Part shown: positions 35,336 to 47,506 of the stretch, piece after piece | How positions within the stretch are numbered: the stretch's first letter is position 1 | Layout of the letters: every line of letters begins with the position of its first letter | NCBI GenBank assembly: GCA_035235625.1 | Contig: CP141142.1 | Span: 28,220,995-28,284,994 of the forward strand | DNA: 64,000 nucleotides | Source: Saururus chinensis | Taxonomy: Eukaryota; Streptophyta; Magnoliopsida; Piperales; Saururaceae | Direction: 5' to 3' | Translations under genes and position numbers: made by a program | Notes under the pieces: generated by a model | Databases searched by the model: none | What the model was told of the DNA's origin: nothing | Seen by the model: the letters and a program-made list of their open reading frames with translations, nothing else

Positions 35336-36249
35336 AAAGACAAGAAAAATTTAAAGTTGATGTGTAAATTTCTTTGTTAAACATTTGATGTGTAGTATCG
35401 GTGGCACATCAATGGATTGATTAACCTTCTAGTGGATGAAGCGGGTTACCATCAGTAACCCTTCAATGCAACTATGAACTCAATGATGGACTTGCTAGGA
35501 TTCAGTCTATAATCCTACAGTGCATCAATGAACTCACCGACAGACATGTTAGGAATTTTTGTCAATAATCCTTCAATGTGCATTGAAGGTCACACTGAAG
35601 CTTTGTTAGTGACCATCTTCGTTTCGATGGCCTACCTATGGAAGCTTGTTAATCCAAAGAGATTTAGACGTCAGTTCAAAATGTCTCTATGGATGTGTCT
35701 AATTTTGGAAAGTGAGAGAAAAAAGAAGTTGGGTAGTCGTGTGTGACAATAGGGGAAAAATCCTTGTCAGGTACACATCGGTGACTTACCAAACCATGGG
35801 TGAGGCGGTAGGTCAATTGGTGCAATACAATGGTTTAAGATCTATAAAAAGAGGAGTTTTGCATGATATAACTTTGTAATTCTTGGATGATTGCAAAGCT
35901 TTTCCGGGATTTACAAGAGAGACGGAGTGAAAAAACCCTCCTAAATGCATTGTGAATAGTGCCATCAGAGAGAAATGGGTGATGATGGCGGGGATTCTTG
36001 CCTGAAGGATGCCAATTTCACATTAGAAGCAAAAAGAGGAGAGTTGTTGGGGAGTTTACGAAGGAATGGTGGAATTTTGGGAGGCAAGGCAGTGAATCAT
36101 CTCCATCTCCACCAATGTCTAGGGTAAATACTAGGTGAAGGGAGGTGACACTTGAGTCATAGGACATGATTTTTTAAAACTAACTCTTAAATTGTTGACG
36201 TGCCAATGGATCCATCGACACATCGATAGGTTAGAAATTCAAAATTTTA
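35336..36249. other. No gene recognised
   Basis: Interior of a decayed LTR element. Words such as CATCAATG and TCAATGAACTCACCGA recur, and no coding frame is supported. Confidence 0.35.
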
Positions 36250-36334
36250 AGATTTTCTTTCATCAAAATTTGATTACCAAATTGTTAATTTCTTCAAAAT
36301 TTCGAAGACAAAATTCTTCTAAAGAGGGGCAGGA
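36250..36334 (+). mobile_element. gypsy pol 3' end and polypurine tract
   Basis: TTTCGAAGACAAAATTCTTC followed by TAAAGAGGGGCAGGA runs directly into TGTAATACCCC. In plant chromovirus-type elements the pol frame ends with the same FEDE-type words followed by an AAGGGGGG tract and the 3' LTR. Confidence 0.6.
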
Positions 36335-37992
36335 TGTAATACCCCATATTTTCTGAATAAATTATTTTAATTTATTTTATATTTTAGACCATCGGTAACT
36401 ATCGACATGTTAAATGAATTTGTCAATAGAATTTGAGACATTTCTATCGGTGGACTCATTGATGTGTCAATCAAGATGGTGATTGCATGGATGAAGTTAA
36501 TCTAGAATATGAGGCAGCTCATTAGCTTTGGATTATGTGGGTAGTTATGATAGTATTTAATGCATAGAAACTACTTTATAATGAGAAAACAAGTCCAAGG
36601 GGAGACTTATGACTAGAGAAGAGAGCAATGTACAACAAATGGTGAATCGGGTTTTGGAAATTTGAGTGACTTGTGTGTCCAAAGTTTGACATTGGATCAT
36701 GTACCGAACTTGAGATTTTACAAAATTGGTGTAGTTTTGGATTTTTTTCATGCTTATCATAACTCGTGTTGGATATATTGTTAATTGAAGTGAAATCCTT
36801 GAGTTTTACAATCTTCATAATCAAATTTATGGTTTGGGTCAATGATTCCTTCTTTTGGGATTCAAGAAGAATATGCACAAATATATTTTCTTGGAATTAA
36901 TGAGGGCATTTATGCATGATTCTGATCGTCGGTGGAGTTACCAAAATGTTGGTGGTTGCATTGGTGAAAGGGGGAAGATGAACAATACTTATACATGCAT
37001 ACATTAGCAGACATGTTTTTGGTCATCAGCAGTGTGAATGATGCATTGATGAAGCGTCCGTGAGAATAGCAAAATAGTAGTATTCCACTATCGATAAGGT
37101 TTGATGTATTGGTGAACTCTCCGATGGTGATCAGTGAGGGCGCTGACCCATTTGTGAAGTTTCTTATAGAGGTTGGTATCTCTTATGTTAGCAATCAACA
37201 TGTTGTTGAACAAAATTTTGGGAAGAAATAAGGAGATAACAGAGATGAGAGGCAAACTTATAAACAAGACAAGAAGAATATGAAATGTTTTTAATATGGT
37301 AAGTTAGGTCACTTTGTTGTTAATTATCCTAAGATTAACTCTGACAATTCTTCTAATGATAAGTCTAGGAAATCAAAGAGATTTGCTTAAAAGAAAAAGG
37401 GCATGGTGCTTTAAACAACTTACTCTGATGAGAATTCTTCAGAAGATGAACTTTTCAACTATATAGCCTTTTATGCAAGTGTGAAGGAAGATATTTTTAG
37501 AGAAGATTTTCATGAGTCCACTTCTCTTGAAGAGAACTTAAAGTCTAAGGTTTTGATGAATTTAAAGGATTCCTTAAATGAGTATTTTCCTAGTGAGCAT
37601 GAACTACTCATTTTCCTATTTTTTTAGCCATGATGTTTAGGGAGGCTTTTACAGATTTGTGGCAGAGAGTTTCTGGATATGGCACTTGTTTCCATAAGAG
37701 AATTAAATTTTATGGGTTTTTTGTGCCACAATCTGATGTAATGGGTGAGATGAGAATTAAAGTGTATATAGTTTCTGGATTTGTAAGTTGGATTAAACTA
37801 TGGGGTATTTATGGGACTTATATATAAGGATGCCTGGGAGAGATTTATATTTCAAGTCCATGATCATGCTAATTTCTTTCGTAAGTTTGTTTTTTAGTAG
37901 AAATTGGGAATGTTCAGTTTGGTCAACAATGTTTGATCAAAAAGAAAATTTTGTATGAAAAAAATTGATGTATATGACAATTAAAATTATCA
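36335..37992 (+). mobile_element. 3' LTR of decayed gypsy element, with copia sequence inside
   Basis: Starts TGTAATACCCCATATTTTC directly after the polypurine tract. Its last part (37590-37992) matches the LTR piece at 33125-33575. A copia gag relic occupies about 37160-37590, so the LTR appears to have taken an insertion or to be chimeric. Confidence 0.5.
37160..37590 (+). pseudogene. Ty1/copia gag zinc-knuckle relic
   Basis: The + strand reads KKNMKCF, stop, YGKLGHFVVNYPKINSD, a decayed CCHC box with two cysteines lost. SRKSKRFA, a stop, KKKGMVL, TTYSDENSSEDELF and YIAFYASVKED follow. The order zinc knuckle, basic run, acidic SDEE-type run is typical of copia gag. Confidence 0.6.
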
Positions 37993-38779
37993 CCATTTTG
38001 TAAAGCCACAATGTCAAAATATTCAGGATTTGCTCAAGTGTGGTAATTGTTTGTCTAGTATTTGGGAAATTAAAATACAGTAATTGGAGCATGTTGTGGT
38101 CGTGGAGGGCTGTAGCATACCCTCAAGATGGAGGAAAGTAGCTTGGGAAAGGTGTTATGTGTGAAGACCATTGAGGCACTTAAGAGATGAGGGGGCACTA
38201 TATGCCTCTATTGATATCCCATCCTTAACCACCTCAAACTATGGCAAGCAAGAGGGATAAAATCTCCCGTCAATGAGGGAGGGAAGTTAGGAGAAGGGTG
38301 GCGATTAGGGCACCAATGAAAGGATGGATGGATCGAGAAGGGCAGTGATTAGGGAGAAATCGGCGATCATCTGGAAAGGTTGATTTGGGGGTTAGGACAT
38401 TAGACCGATTTGGGGGAAGAGAAGGGTGTAGGGGGTAACATTTTCAGCTGCATGCAATTGCAGCCATCCATTTGATTAGACTATTACAATTGTTTCTATT
38501 CAAGGTTATATAGGTAATCTAACATCCATAGATCAGCTTACCCTAATGCTACACCCAAACATGATTTTTGGCAAATCCTGTACAAAATCAACTTTCCCAA
38601 TGTTGCATCCAAACAAGTTTTTTATTTCCCCACAATTGCTTTTCGAAAAATCCTGCTTTTGATTTCCCAACAATCAATATCCAAATGGACCATTTCATCC
38701 CCTTTGATGGCCGCCATTTTACAATGATATAATAAACATCATAATTCCATCTAACGTGTGTAAATGATACTCACGTGAC
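37993..38779. other. No gene recognised
   Basis: Includes words such as CATCCAAACAAG and CCAAATGGACC (38600-38700), common in hAT-type MITE ends, but I could not define two matching termini. Confidence 0.3.
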
Positions 38780-39179
38780 TAAATGTGACAGCCATTGGTA
38801 CACATAACACACAGAATTTACACATAATATCAAATTTAATATAAAATACATCAGAGTAATTGCATAGCCAAAACATTATATATATTAAGTTCATAGAGCA
38901 TAGTAAAATTTATTTTATATGCCTTAGATGACCGTGCGTAGAGCTAATAGTTATACAAAAACTGAGGCATATCCTATATTTATATAGTAGTCACAAAATA
39001 ACCTGAAACTATATTTAGAGCAGTAACAAGATTAATTAGCTAGAAAGCCCTTCCTCTTTTACCTCAGCTCCATTTTCAATAACTATAGAATCTAGGGGAT
39101 GGGTGAGTATTTTTATACTTAGTAGGTCATGTTAATATCTAATGTAATGATAAACAAAAAATTCATGAAATAATCAAAA

Positions 39180-40329
39180 GCTTCATCTTTGCCTCAAAAC
39201 AATAATTTCACAAAACAATTTAGAACCATAATATGAAGTTTTCGGTTATCTGATGATAATAAATTCAAAATCCATATATCGAACAGCTTCCCCCCAGCAC
39301 TCATGAGGCAATAAAAAGCTCCGAAAGCAAGGAGCTTTCCCATGATGCTCCATACCCACGCATACACCATACCGATTATTTTTCTAGGTAGGTATCAAGG
39401 AGATATACTCCTATAGTTTTTAGACTTTATACCAAATAACTATAATTCCAATCAATTTACAATTATCCAGAAAATACACACACCAAAACATAAAGAAGTG
39501 CATGCAAAATATTTCACAGATATAACATTCCTCAAAAAATAAAGCAAATAAGCATAATTGAACTATAATAGTTTTAAAAAAATTTAGTCTATGGAAGAAC
39601 ACCAGTTTAGAGTTTTAGACTCCCTACCTTGAATTTAGAGTAAACTTTGGTTGAAAAAGGTTTCAAATAGCAAAACCGACCCATCACTGCATCTGGCACG
39701 CTCGATTTAACTGGAAATAGTTTGATGGACATAATTCGGAGTTACAACTGCTTAGAACAGAAGAAAAGAAGTTTAAGGAGTAGTAGAAGTGAAAAATTTT
39801 ACTAGGGTAAAAGATCTGAGTTTGGAATTTAGAATTGAACCCGTGAATCATGAGAGTACATGAGACTTGTGTTATACACGTGTTGTGTGCCTGTGCAAAC
39901 TCCTCAGAATGCACAGGTAGCACAAGCAACCTGCATGACATGGGGCCGCCATGCAACCTTGCCATGCCTACATCAGCCCCCCATAATTTTTTTTAATTTT
40001 CTTTTTAGTTCTAAAACTTCAAATGACAATATCTTTTTAACCACAAGTCATAATTGTGTGAATTTTGTACTGATGGACTCGTAGTGATAATCTCTTCAAA
40101 CCGAGACTACTCATCGGTAGGTTATTCAATAGTTTTTTAGTAGGTCCTACCATGATGCACGCTTTTTGAGGCCATGACTCACGACCCCGATGTCTTATTC
40201 GAGTGATTCAAGGACCCTTGTCTTTTAGAGCTATACAACAAACCCTCAAAAACATTAATTAAAAAAATAATTTACTAAAAGCCCTATTATTGGTTTTAAA
40301 AGCTTATTGAAAATATCTGGGTTGTTACA
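39180..40329 (-). repeat. 3' LTR of the gypsy element
   Basis: Aligns with 50345-51512. Anchors are GACTTTATACCAAATAACTA, ATCCAGAAAATACACACACC and the end GTTGTTACA. The + strand side continues left to perhaps 38780 with a stretch (TAGTAGGTCATG..., 39120) not found in the right LTR, so the outer limit is uncertain. Confidence 0.7.
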
Positions 40330-40399
40330 ATCTACTCCACTTTAGGAAATTTCTTCCACAAAATTGAACTTGTCAATTTTGACAACGTTCTTAATATTT

Positions 40400-41700
40400 C
40401 TTCAATATTTCACTTTCTAACTCCCACGTTGCTTCCTCAAAAGAATACTACTACCATAATACTTTTACAAATGAAATCGCTTTGTTCAAAGGACCTATTC
40501 CTTGCATTCTAAAATTTTGATTGGTTTCTCATCAAATGATAAATCAGGTTTTAGAGTGAGAGTTGTCTAAGGTGGTAAAGCCAATCTATAAGCCATTGGC
40601 CCACCTTGTCCAAGACTTCAAACAACCCTACAAAATAAGGACTTGGCTTCCCTTTTACACCGAATCTCATAACTCCCCAAGTTGGTAATGCTTTTTGTAG
40701 CACATAATCACCTACATAGAAATTGAGATCTTTCTTGATAAGCTTTACCCTATCAGCCCACTGCTACAAGAATTTTGACTTTAGTAACTTTCTCTCCTCC
40801 ACTTCACTCCAACAATTGGTGATCGACAAGGTCAACCATAAAGAGCTTCATATAGTGCCATGCCTATATTGAAGTTATAGCTGTTATTATAGGTGAGTTG
40901 AATCAACGACAAGTGGTCATCTCAATTACCCCTCCAATCTATAGTGTGGACTTGTAGCGTATTTCTAATGTTTGAATAGTTCTTCTAGACTGACCATTTG
41001 TTTGTGGGTGGAAGGTTGTACTAATTATGAGATTAGTACCCAACTATTATTGAAGTCTGCCAAAAGTGTGAAGTGAATCAACTAACCCTATCTGAAATGA
41101 TTGATAATGGTACACCATGTCGACTCACAATTTCCTTTACGTATATTCTCGCTAAGACATTTAACGATTGCGTCTTCTTTAGGGGAAGAAAATGTGCACT
41201 TTTGGTAAGTCGATCCACTATTATCCAAATAGATTCATGACCCAATGAAGTCTTGGGTGAGTCTGAGACAAAATCCATTGGGCTGTGCTCTGACTTCCAT
41301 TCTAGAATTTCAATAGGTTGGAGGGTACCATATGGTCTTTGATGTTCATATTTAACTTGCTGAAAAGTTAAGCATCTAGAGACAAATCGCCTATGTCCCT
41401 TTTCAACCCATTCCACCAAAAATTCCTTTTTATATCTTGATACATTTTTTTCCTTCTATGTTGATGGTGTACTGAGACCTATGTGCTTTATATAACAAAT
41501 CTTGTTCTAGTTCTGGCATTGTTGGAACCACCAATCTTCCTTTAAATCTTACCTCATCATTAGAGCCTTTATTGAAGTTAGGTTTGTCTAATAAAGTCTG
41601 TACTTTTGCATCCTATTTTTTAGCCTCCAAAATGGGTTTAACCAACTCGGATTTTACCTCTAAGTTTGCTACAAAAGCCTTTTTGTTTTTCAACTGTAAC
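40400..41700 (-). pseudogene. gypsy integrase relic
   Basis: Clear open block 41419-41078: VSRCLTFQQVKYEHQRPYG (zinc-binding end), PMDFVSDSP, ESIWIIVDRLTKSAHFLPLK (core, first Asp) and GVPLSIISDR (second Asp). Upstream, AHRSQYTIN...MYQDIKRNFWW fits the H2C2 part. Downstream, in changing frames, come THKQMVS (from HPQTDGQSE), CWSEVEERKLL, DRVKLI and GVMRFGVKGKPSPYFVGLFE, the C-terminal chromovirus-like region. Frames are broken, so it is non-functional. Confidence 0.85.
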
Positions 41701-43014
41701 TTAGGTTGAATACTTATTACTTCTTCAATCAATCTCTATTCTTTTACTAGCATTTGAGCCACACTCCCTATGACTTTTCGACTTAAGGCATCGGCCATTA
41801 CATTGGCATTTCCTGAATGACATTGAATAGAAAAATCATAATTATTAATGTACTCAATCCACCGTCTTTGTCTTAAGTTAATATCACTTTGAGAAAAAAA
41901 GTACTTCAGACTCAGGTGATCTGTAAAGATCTCCAATTTCTCTCCATGTTAGTAATGTCTCCAGATTTTTATGGCAAAACCTACTGCTTCCAATTCAAGA
42001 TCATGAGTGGGGCAATTATCTTCATGCTTCTTTAGTTGTCTTCAAGCATATGCTATTACCTTCTCGTTCTGCATCAAAACACATATGAGGCCTTTTCTCA
42101 AAGCAACACTATATACGATAAATCCTCCAATGCCCGACAATAAAGTTAAGACTGGAGCGGTTGTTAACTTTTATTTTAACTCTTGAAATGAATTCTCACA
42201 TACCTCATCCCATATAAACTTCACCCTTTTTGGTTAGTTTTGTCAAGTTTAATGCTATACTCGAAAATCCTAGGATAAACCTTTGGTAATAACTGGCATG
42301 CCCTAGAAAACTTCTTATTTTTGTGACAGTCTTTGGCGTTTCCCACCTTATTACTACCTCGATCTTGGCTGGGTCCACTTAGACTCTTTTTTATAAATAA
42401 TGAGCCACAAAGACATCTTGTTCTAACCAGAATTCATCTCTACTCAACTTAGCATAGAGTAGATGATCACTTAAGGTTTGAAGAACTATATGTAAGTGTT
42501 CTCGATGTTCTTTTGGTTGTAGAGTAGACCAATATGTCATCAACAAACACAATTAAGAATTTATCCAAATAATTTCAAAAAACTTGATTCATCATATCCA
42601 TAAATGTTATAGGAGCATTCGTCAATCCAAATGACATTACTAAAAATTCATAGTAGCTATATCAGATATGAACAATTTTCTTTGAAACATCTTTATCACG
42701 TATTCTCTGCTGATAGTATTCTAACCATAAATCAATCTTTGAGAACACTTTAGCTTCTTGTAGCTAATCAAAAAAATCATTGATCCTGGGTAAAGGATAC
42801 TTATTCTTTATAGTTACAAAATTAAGCATCCTATAATATATAGATAATCTTAAGGATCCATCTTTTTTCCTTAGAAAGAGAATTGGAGCTCCCCAAGTTG
42901 TGAGACTAGGTCTGATAAATCGCTTATCTAGTAATTCCTTCAATCAACTCTTTATTTCCTTTAACTCTATAGGGGGCATATGATAGTGTGCCTTAAAGAT
43001 GGGTTCTCTTCCGA
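41700..43014 (-). pseudogene. gypsy reverse transcriptase and RNase H relic
   Basis: From 43010 downward: [60 protein letters not shown] and [16 protein letters not shown]. The catalytic box reads VFVDDILV (FVDD at 42536-42547; usual YVDD or FVDD). RNase H ends with EIFTDHLSLKYFFSQSDINL, RQRRWIEYINNYDFSIQCHS and GNANVMADALSRK (41936-41736). Stops in between. The RT start is cut by the CACTA terminus at 43015. Confidence 0.88.
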
Positions 43015-43029
43015 CACTACAACAAAACT

Positions 43030-43570
43030 GGGTATTAGCGACGCTTATATAAGCGTCGCAATACTATGCGTCGCTAATATATTCTAATTACGACATATAA
43101 AAAACCGTCGCAAAAAATACAACTATTAGCGACGCATAATATTAAGCGTCGCTAATAATAGTCTATTAGCGGCGCACAACTCCAAATGTCGCTAATACGT
43201 AATATTTTAGCGACGCTTGAATTTATGCGTCGCTAATACTTACGTTGTTAGTGACGCTTATAAAAGCGCCGCTAATAGATATATATATATATATATTTAA
43301 TATAAATTTTAACACTATTAACAACGTATACTTACAAACGTCGCTAATAGTTTCAACAATAGCGACATTTAAATATGAGCGTCGCTAATAATTCTAAATT
43401 TAAAAAAAAAATAAAAAATAAGAACTAATAGCGACGTATATGCATATACGTCGCTACTATTACCTATTTTTATTAAAATTTTATTATTTTTTTATTTTTA
43501 AAAATTAAAAAAATTAATTTAAAATACTACTAGCGATGTATATAGTTATACGTCGCTATTAGTATTTTAA
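43030..43570. repeat. Subterminal palindrome array
   Basis: At least eight units of the form TTAGCGACG(N10-20)CGTCGCTAA, for example TTAGCGACGCTTATATAAGC continuing GTCGC at the left end, and TTAGCGACGCATAATATTAA then GCGTCGCTAA near 43126-43160. Arms are conserved while the loops differ, so selection or homogenisation acts on the arms. Confidence 0.75.
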
Positions 43571-43619
43571 ATTAATTTTTTATTTTTAAAATTAATTTTA
43601 AAAAATAAAAAATATTAAA

Positions 43620-44150
43620 AATTTAAAATTAGGGGAAAGATAGTGTGTAGGTAGATAGGAGAGGGAAGAGAGAGAGGGGAGGGAAAAGAGAGAGGGGAAG
43701 GAAGAGAGAGAGGGGAGGAAAGAGAGAGAGAGGGAGAGGGTGGAGAGAGAGAGGGAGGAGAGAGAGGGTGGAGAGAGAGAGAGAGAGGAGAGAGAAAGGG
43801 TGGAGAGAGAGCGGGGAGGGAAGGGAGAGAGAGGGGAGGAAAGAGAGAGGAGAGGGAAGAGGGAGAGAGGGAGAGGGTGGAGAGAGAGAGGAGATAGAAA
43901 GGGTGGAGAGAGAGGGAGGAGGGAAGAGAGAGAGAGACAGAGGGGAGGGGAGAGAGAGACGAGAGGAGAGGAGAGGAGAGGAGAGGGGGAGGGAAGAGAG
44001 AGAGAGGGAGGAGAGAGAGGACGGGGAAAGAGAGGAGAGGGAGAGAGAGGGAGGAGAGAGAGGAGGGGGAAAGAGAGGAGAGGGAGAGAGACAAAGAGGG
44101 GAGGGAGGAGAGAGGAGGGACAGAGGAGAGGAGGGAGAGAGAGTGAGTGA
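43620..44150. repeat. GA-rich polypurine tract
   Basis: About 530 bp of almost pure GA on the + strand. Long Glu/Arg/Gly frames here, and Ser/Leu/Pro frames on the other strand, are composition artefacts. Confidence 0.8.
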
Positions 44151-44669
44151 TTTTATATTGTTGGTTTTTTAAAAAAAAATTAATTTTTTTTATTTAAAAA
44201 ATAAAAAAATTAATTTAAAATAAAATACTAATTGCGACGTATAGGAATATACATCGCTATTAGTACACGTATTAGCCACATATATTATTATACGTCACTA
44301 ATACACATACTACTAGCGACGTATACAAATATATGTTGCTATTAGTAATTTAAATTAATTTTTTTTATTTTTAAAATTAATTTTAAAAAATAAAAAAATC
44401 TCAAAAAAATTTAAAAAAAATTGAAGAGAGAGAGGGGAGGGAAGAGAGAGAGGAGAGAGAAAGGGTGGAGAGAGAGGGTAGAGAGGGAGGTTAGAGAGAG
44501 GGGTTAGAGAGAGAGGGCAGAGAGAGAGGTTAGAGAGAGGGGGAAGAGAGAGAAAATTTTTTAGCGACGGATTTGAGTAAACGTCGCTAAAGTATATATT
44601 TAGTGACATACGGTCCTAGTGACCATCGCTAATAATTAAAGTTTTTTAAAAAAAACCCAAAAAATACCT

Positions 44670-44717
44670 GCGCGGGGAAATTTTGCGCTTGGGCGAAATT
44701 TCCCCGCGCTGTATAAA
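44670..44717 (+). promoter_or_regulatory. 40-bp inverted repeat followed by TATA box
   Basis: GCGCGGGGAAATTT (44670-44683) and AAATTTCCCCGCGC (44696-44709) are exact complements around a 12-base loop. TATAAATCC begins two bases later (44712). C-rich sequence follows to 45010. The arrangement looks like a compact promoter with a symmetric binding site; promoter activity is inference. Confidence 0.45.
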
Positions 44718-45010
44718 TCCCCCCAGCCTCGTCCTTTGCATTTCACCCTTCGCCCATCTCCCGCTGCCCACCCCCGTGCAGCCCTTGTCGCACTGCCACA
44801 TCGCTGCGCTGCCACGCCTTCGCCTTCACCACATTGCCATGTCGTCGCCTTCCCCCCCCTTAGCCTTTGCCCACCGTCCTCTGCCTCTGTTCCCCTCCCA
44901 GTCGCCCTTCTTCCGCCCCACCTCCCCCCTCCACAGGTACTGCCCCGTCGGCCTCCACCGCTGCGCAGCCAATCCGCCCTGCCGCTCAGCCACCTTCCGC
45001 CCCGTCGCTA
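44718..45010 (+). other. GC-rich module downstream of TATA-like box
   Basis: C-rich + strand sequence with Pro/Leu/His-rich open frames in more than one frame, including one ATG-started frame from 44683. Frame overlap and composition argue against a conserved protein. It could be a transcribed leader or a captured host fragment. Confidence 0.35.
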
Positions 45011-45334
45011 TTAGTATAGGGGAGGGAAGAGAGAGGGGATAGGGGAGGGAAGAGAGGGAGGGTGAGAGGAAATTTATTTTGATTTTTTAAAATTTTTTAT
45101 TCATTTTTTTAATTTTTTAAAAAATAAAAAAAATTAATAAAATAAAATACTAATAGCGACATATAGAAATAAACGTCGCTATTAGTACGTGTATTAGCAA
45201 CGTATAAATATATAAGTCGCTAATACCTATACTAATAGCGATGTATATTACTATACGTCGCTATTAGTATTTACTTTTTTTATTTTTTTATTTTCAAAAT
45301 TAATTTTTAAAAATAAAAATTTATAAAAAATTGA

Positions 45335-46465
45335 AATTAGAGGAGAGAGGGGATAAAGAGAGAGGGAGGGAAAGAGAGGAGAGGGAGAGAGAAAGGAGAG
45401 AGGGAGGGAGGAGAGAGAGAGGAGATAGAGAGAGGAGAGAGGGAGGGAGGAGAGAGAGAGGAGATAGAGAGAGAGGAGAGAGGGAGGAGAGAGAGAGGCG
45501 AGAGGAGAGGGGGAGGGAGGAGAGAGAGAGAGAGGAGATACGGAGAGACAGTGGGAGAGAGAGAGGGGAGAGAGAAAGAGGGGTTAGGAAGAGAGAGAGG
45601 GGGAGAGAGAAAGAGGGGGGAGAGAGAGAGGGAGGAGAGAGGGGGAGAGAGAAGGAGGAGAGAGAGAGGAGAGGGGAGAGGAGGAGAGAGAGAGGAGAGG
45701 GGCGAGGGAGGAGAGAGAGAGAGGAGACGGGAGAGGAGGAGAGAGGGAGGAGAGGGAGAGAGGAGGAGAGGGGAGAGGAGGAGAGGGGAGAGGAGAGGGG
45801 GAGAGAGAGAAGAGAGAGGGGAGGGAGGAGAGAGAGAGGAGAGGGGAGAGGAGGAGAGAGAGAGGGGAGAGGAGAGGGGGGAGAGAGAGAGAAAGAGAGA
45901 GGGAGGGAGGAGAGAGTAAGAGTAGAGAGAGGGGGAGAGAGAGAGAGGAGATCAAGAGAGAGGGAAAAGAGGAGAGAGGAGGGAAGAGAGAGAGAGAAAG
46001 AGAGTGGAGGGAAAAGAGAGAAGAATATTTTTTTGATTTTTTTAATGTTTTTTAATTTTAAAATAAAAAAATAAAATTAAAAATTTGAAATTAGAAGAGA
46101 GGGGAGGGAAGAGAGAGCAGAGGGGAGGGAAGAGAGAGAGAGAGGGGAAGGAAGAGAGAGAGAGAGTGGAGGGATGAGAGGGAGAGAGGGGGGGGGAGGA
46201 GAGAGGAGAGCGGAGGGAAGAGAGAGAGAGGGGAAGGAAGAGAGAGAGAGAGGAGAGGGAATAGAGAGAGGTGGAGGGAGGAGAGAGAGAGGGAGGAAAG
46301 AGAGAGAGGAGGGATGAGAGGGAGGAGAGGGAAAGAGAGGAGAGGAGAGAGAGAGGGAAGAGAGGGAGGAGAGAGAGAGAGGAGGGAAGAGAGGGAGGAG
46401 AGAGAAAGAGAGGAGAGAGAAAGAGAGGAGAGGGAAGAGAGAGGAGAGGGGAAGGGAGAGAAAAG
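45335..46465. repeat. GA-rich polypurine tracts
   Basis: Two tracts, 45335-46025 and 46095-46465, are separated by an AT-rich spacer. A reading frame of over 240 codons (Glu/Arg/Gly only) runs through the first tract but has no sequence complexity, so I do not call it a gene. Confidence 0.8.
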
Positions 46466-46479
46466 ACTAAATTATTTGT

Positions 46480-46690
46480 GATGCTTAATATGCGTCTCAA
46501 ATAGTCACCAATTACGACGTTTGTAACCAAACATCGCAATACGTAAAATATCTAGCGACGTTTAGCATAAATGTCGCAATAAGAAAATATTATAGCGACG
46601 TTTCTAATGAAACGTCGCAATAGGAATGTGTTTTAGCGACGTTTCCTTAGCAACGTCGCAATAAGCAGTGTTTTAGCGACGTTCCCCAGG
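46480..46690. repeat. Palindrome array (TAGCGACGTTT type)
   Basis: Units such as TAGCGACGTTTCTAATGAAA then CGTCGCAATA, with about 50-bp spacing. A variant arm (GCAATA in place of GCTAATA) distinguishes it from the outer arrays. Confidence 0.7.
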
Positions 46691-46699
46691 ATACGTTGC

Positions 46700-47500
46700 T
46701 AATACGAAATACCGCACGGGGAATTTTCGTTCTCCCGCGTGGTCAAAATAAAAATACAGTGGGGGTGATTTCGCCCATGCGGTTTTATCTCCACCTCCTC
46801 CACAGTTTTTCCACCCCGCCTTCGTCGTGCCTACATCCTTCCGCTGCCATCCCGTCTCTGCTGCCTCCAGCTCCTTCCGCCGCCATCCCGTATCCGCCGG
46901 CTTCTGCTCCTTCCTCCACCATCCCGTTTCGGCCCCGCGCCATGCCGCATTCCCACCGCCCCTCAGCGCCCAGCAGTCCCCGGCCCCGAGCATGGCATCC
47001 CTGGCCCCGAGCATGCTGTCCCCGCCCCGAGCATGTCGTCCCGGCCCTCGCTCGTCGTCCAGCGCCGCACATGCTGGCCCGCACTGCACCGTGCCTGCCT
47101 CTAGCCCCTTCCGCCACCGTCCTGACTCGGCCCCGCGTAATGCCATAGTCCCGCCGCTCCCCGCCATCCCGCCGTGCCCCGCTGCCGCTTTCCCGCCCCT
47201 AGCAGGCCGTCCCAGCCCACACCCGTTGTCTAGCCGCACGCCTGCCGTCTCTGTCCGCCCCGCGCAGCGGTGCACTTCACCCCGCGCACACGCTCGCTGC
47301 CCAGCCCCGAGCCCGCCATCCAGCCCCGAGCCCGCCACGACCCGGCGTTCCACTTCATGCCGGTGCCGCCGTCCAGCCACGACCCGGTGTTCCGCTCCGT
47401 GCCGGTGCCGCCGTCCCGCCATGACCAGGCCACTCCCTGTGCAGACGCAGCTCGCGTGGGGTGCAGTTACCCGCGACCCAGGTCACTGTTGACCCGGGTT
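46700..47500. other. Second GC-rich module with internal tandem repeats
   Basis: C-rich + strand. Contains imperfect repeats around CTTCCGCYGCCATCCCGT (46835-46930), a 19-bp doublet CCAGCCCCGAGCCCGCCAY (47301-47338) and two 42-bp units starting CACGACCCGG (47336-47377, 47378-47419). Open frames of over 200 codons exist on both strands (46827-47492 plus, 47422-46673 minus), both Pro/Ala/Arg or Gly/Arg rich. I cannot tell whether either is ever translated. Confidence 0.5.
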
Positions 47501-47506
47501 AATCTT

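Noticed and set aside
38600-38720. hAT-type MITE suggested by CATCCAAACAAG/CCAAATGGACC words
   Set aside because: Matching inverted termini and a target duplication could not be found.
43030-43570. Regularly spaced palindromic repeats as a CRISPR array
   Set aside because: Plant nuclear context, no cas genes, loops and spacers are AT-rich variants of the same sequence, and a CACTA terminus adjoins the array.
45331-46074. Open frame of over 240 codons in the GA tract, plus similar frames on both strands at 43615-44172, 45551-45955, 46042-46539, 1026-2100 and 3044-4575
   Set aside because: They consist almost only of Glu/Arg/Gly or Ser/Leu/Pro and follow from GA/CT simple sequence; they are open in several frames at once.
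46673-47492. Long frames on both strands of the GC-rich island as protein genes
   Set aside because: Low-complexity Pro/Ala/Arg and Gly/Arg composition with repeat units; no recognisable domain. Kept as a module, not as a CDS.
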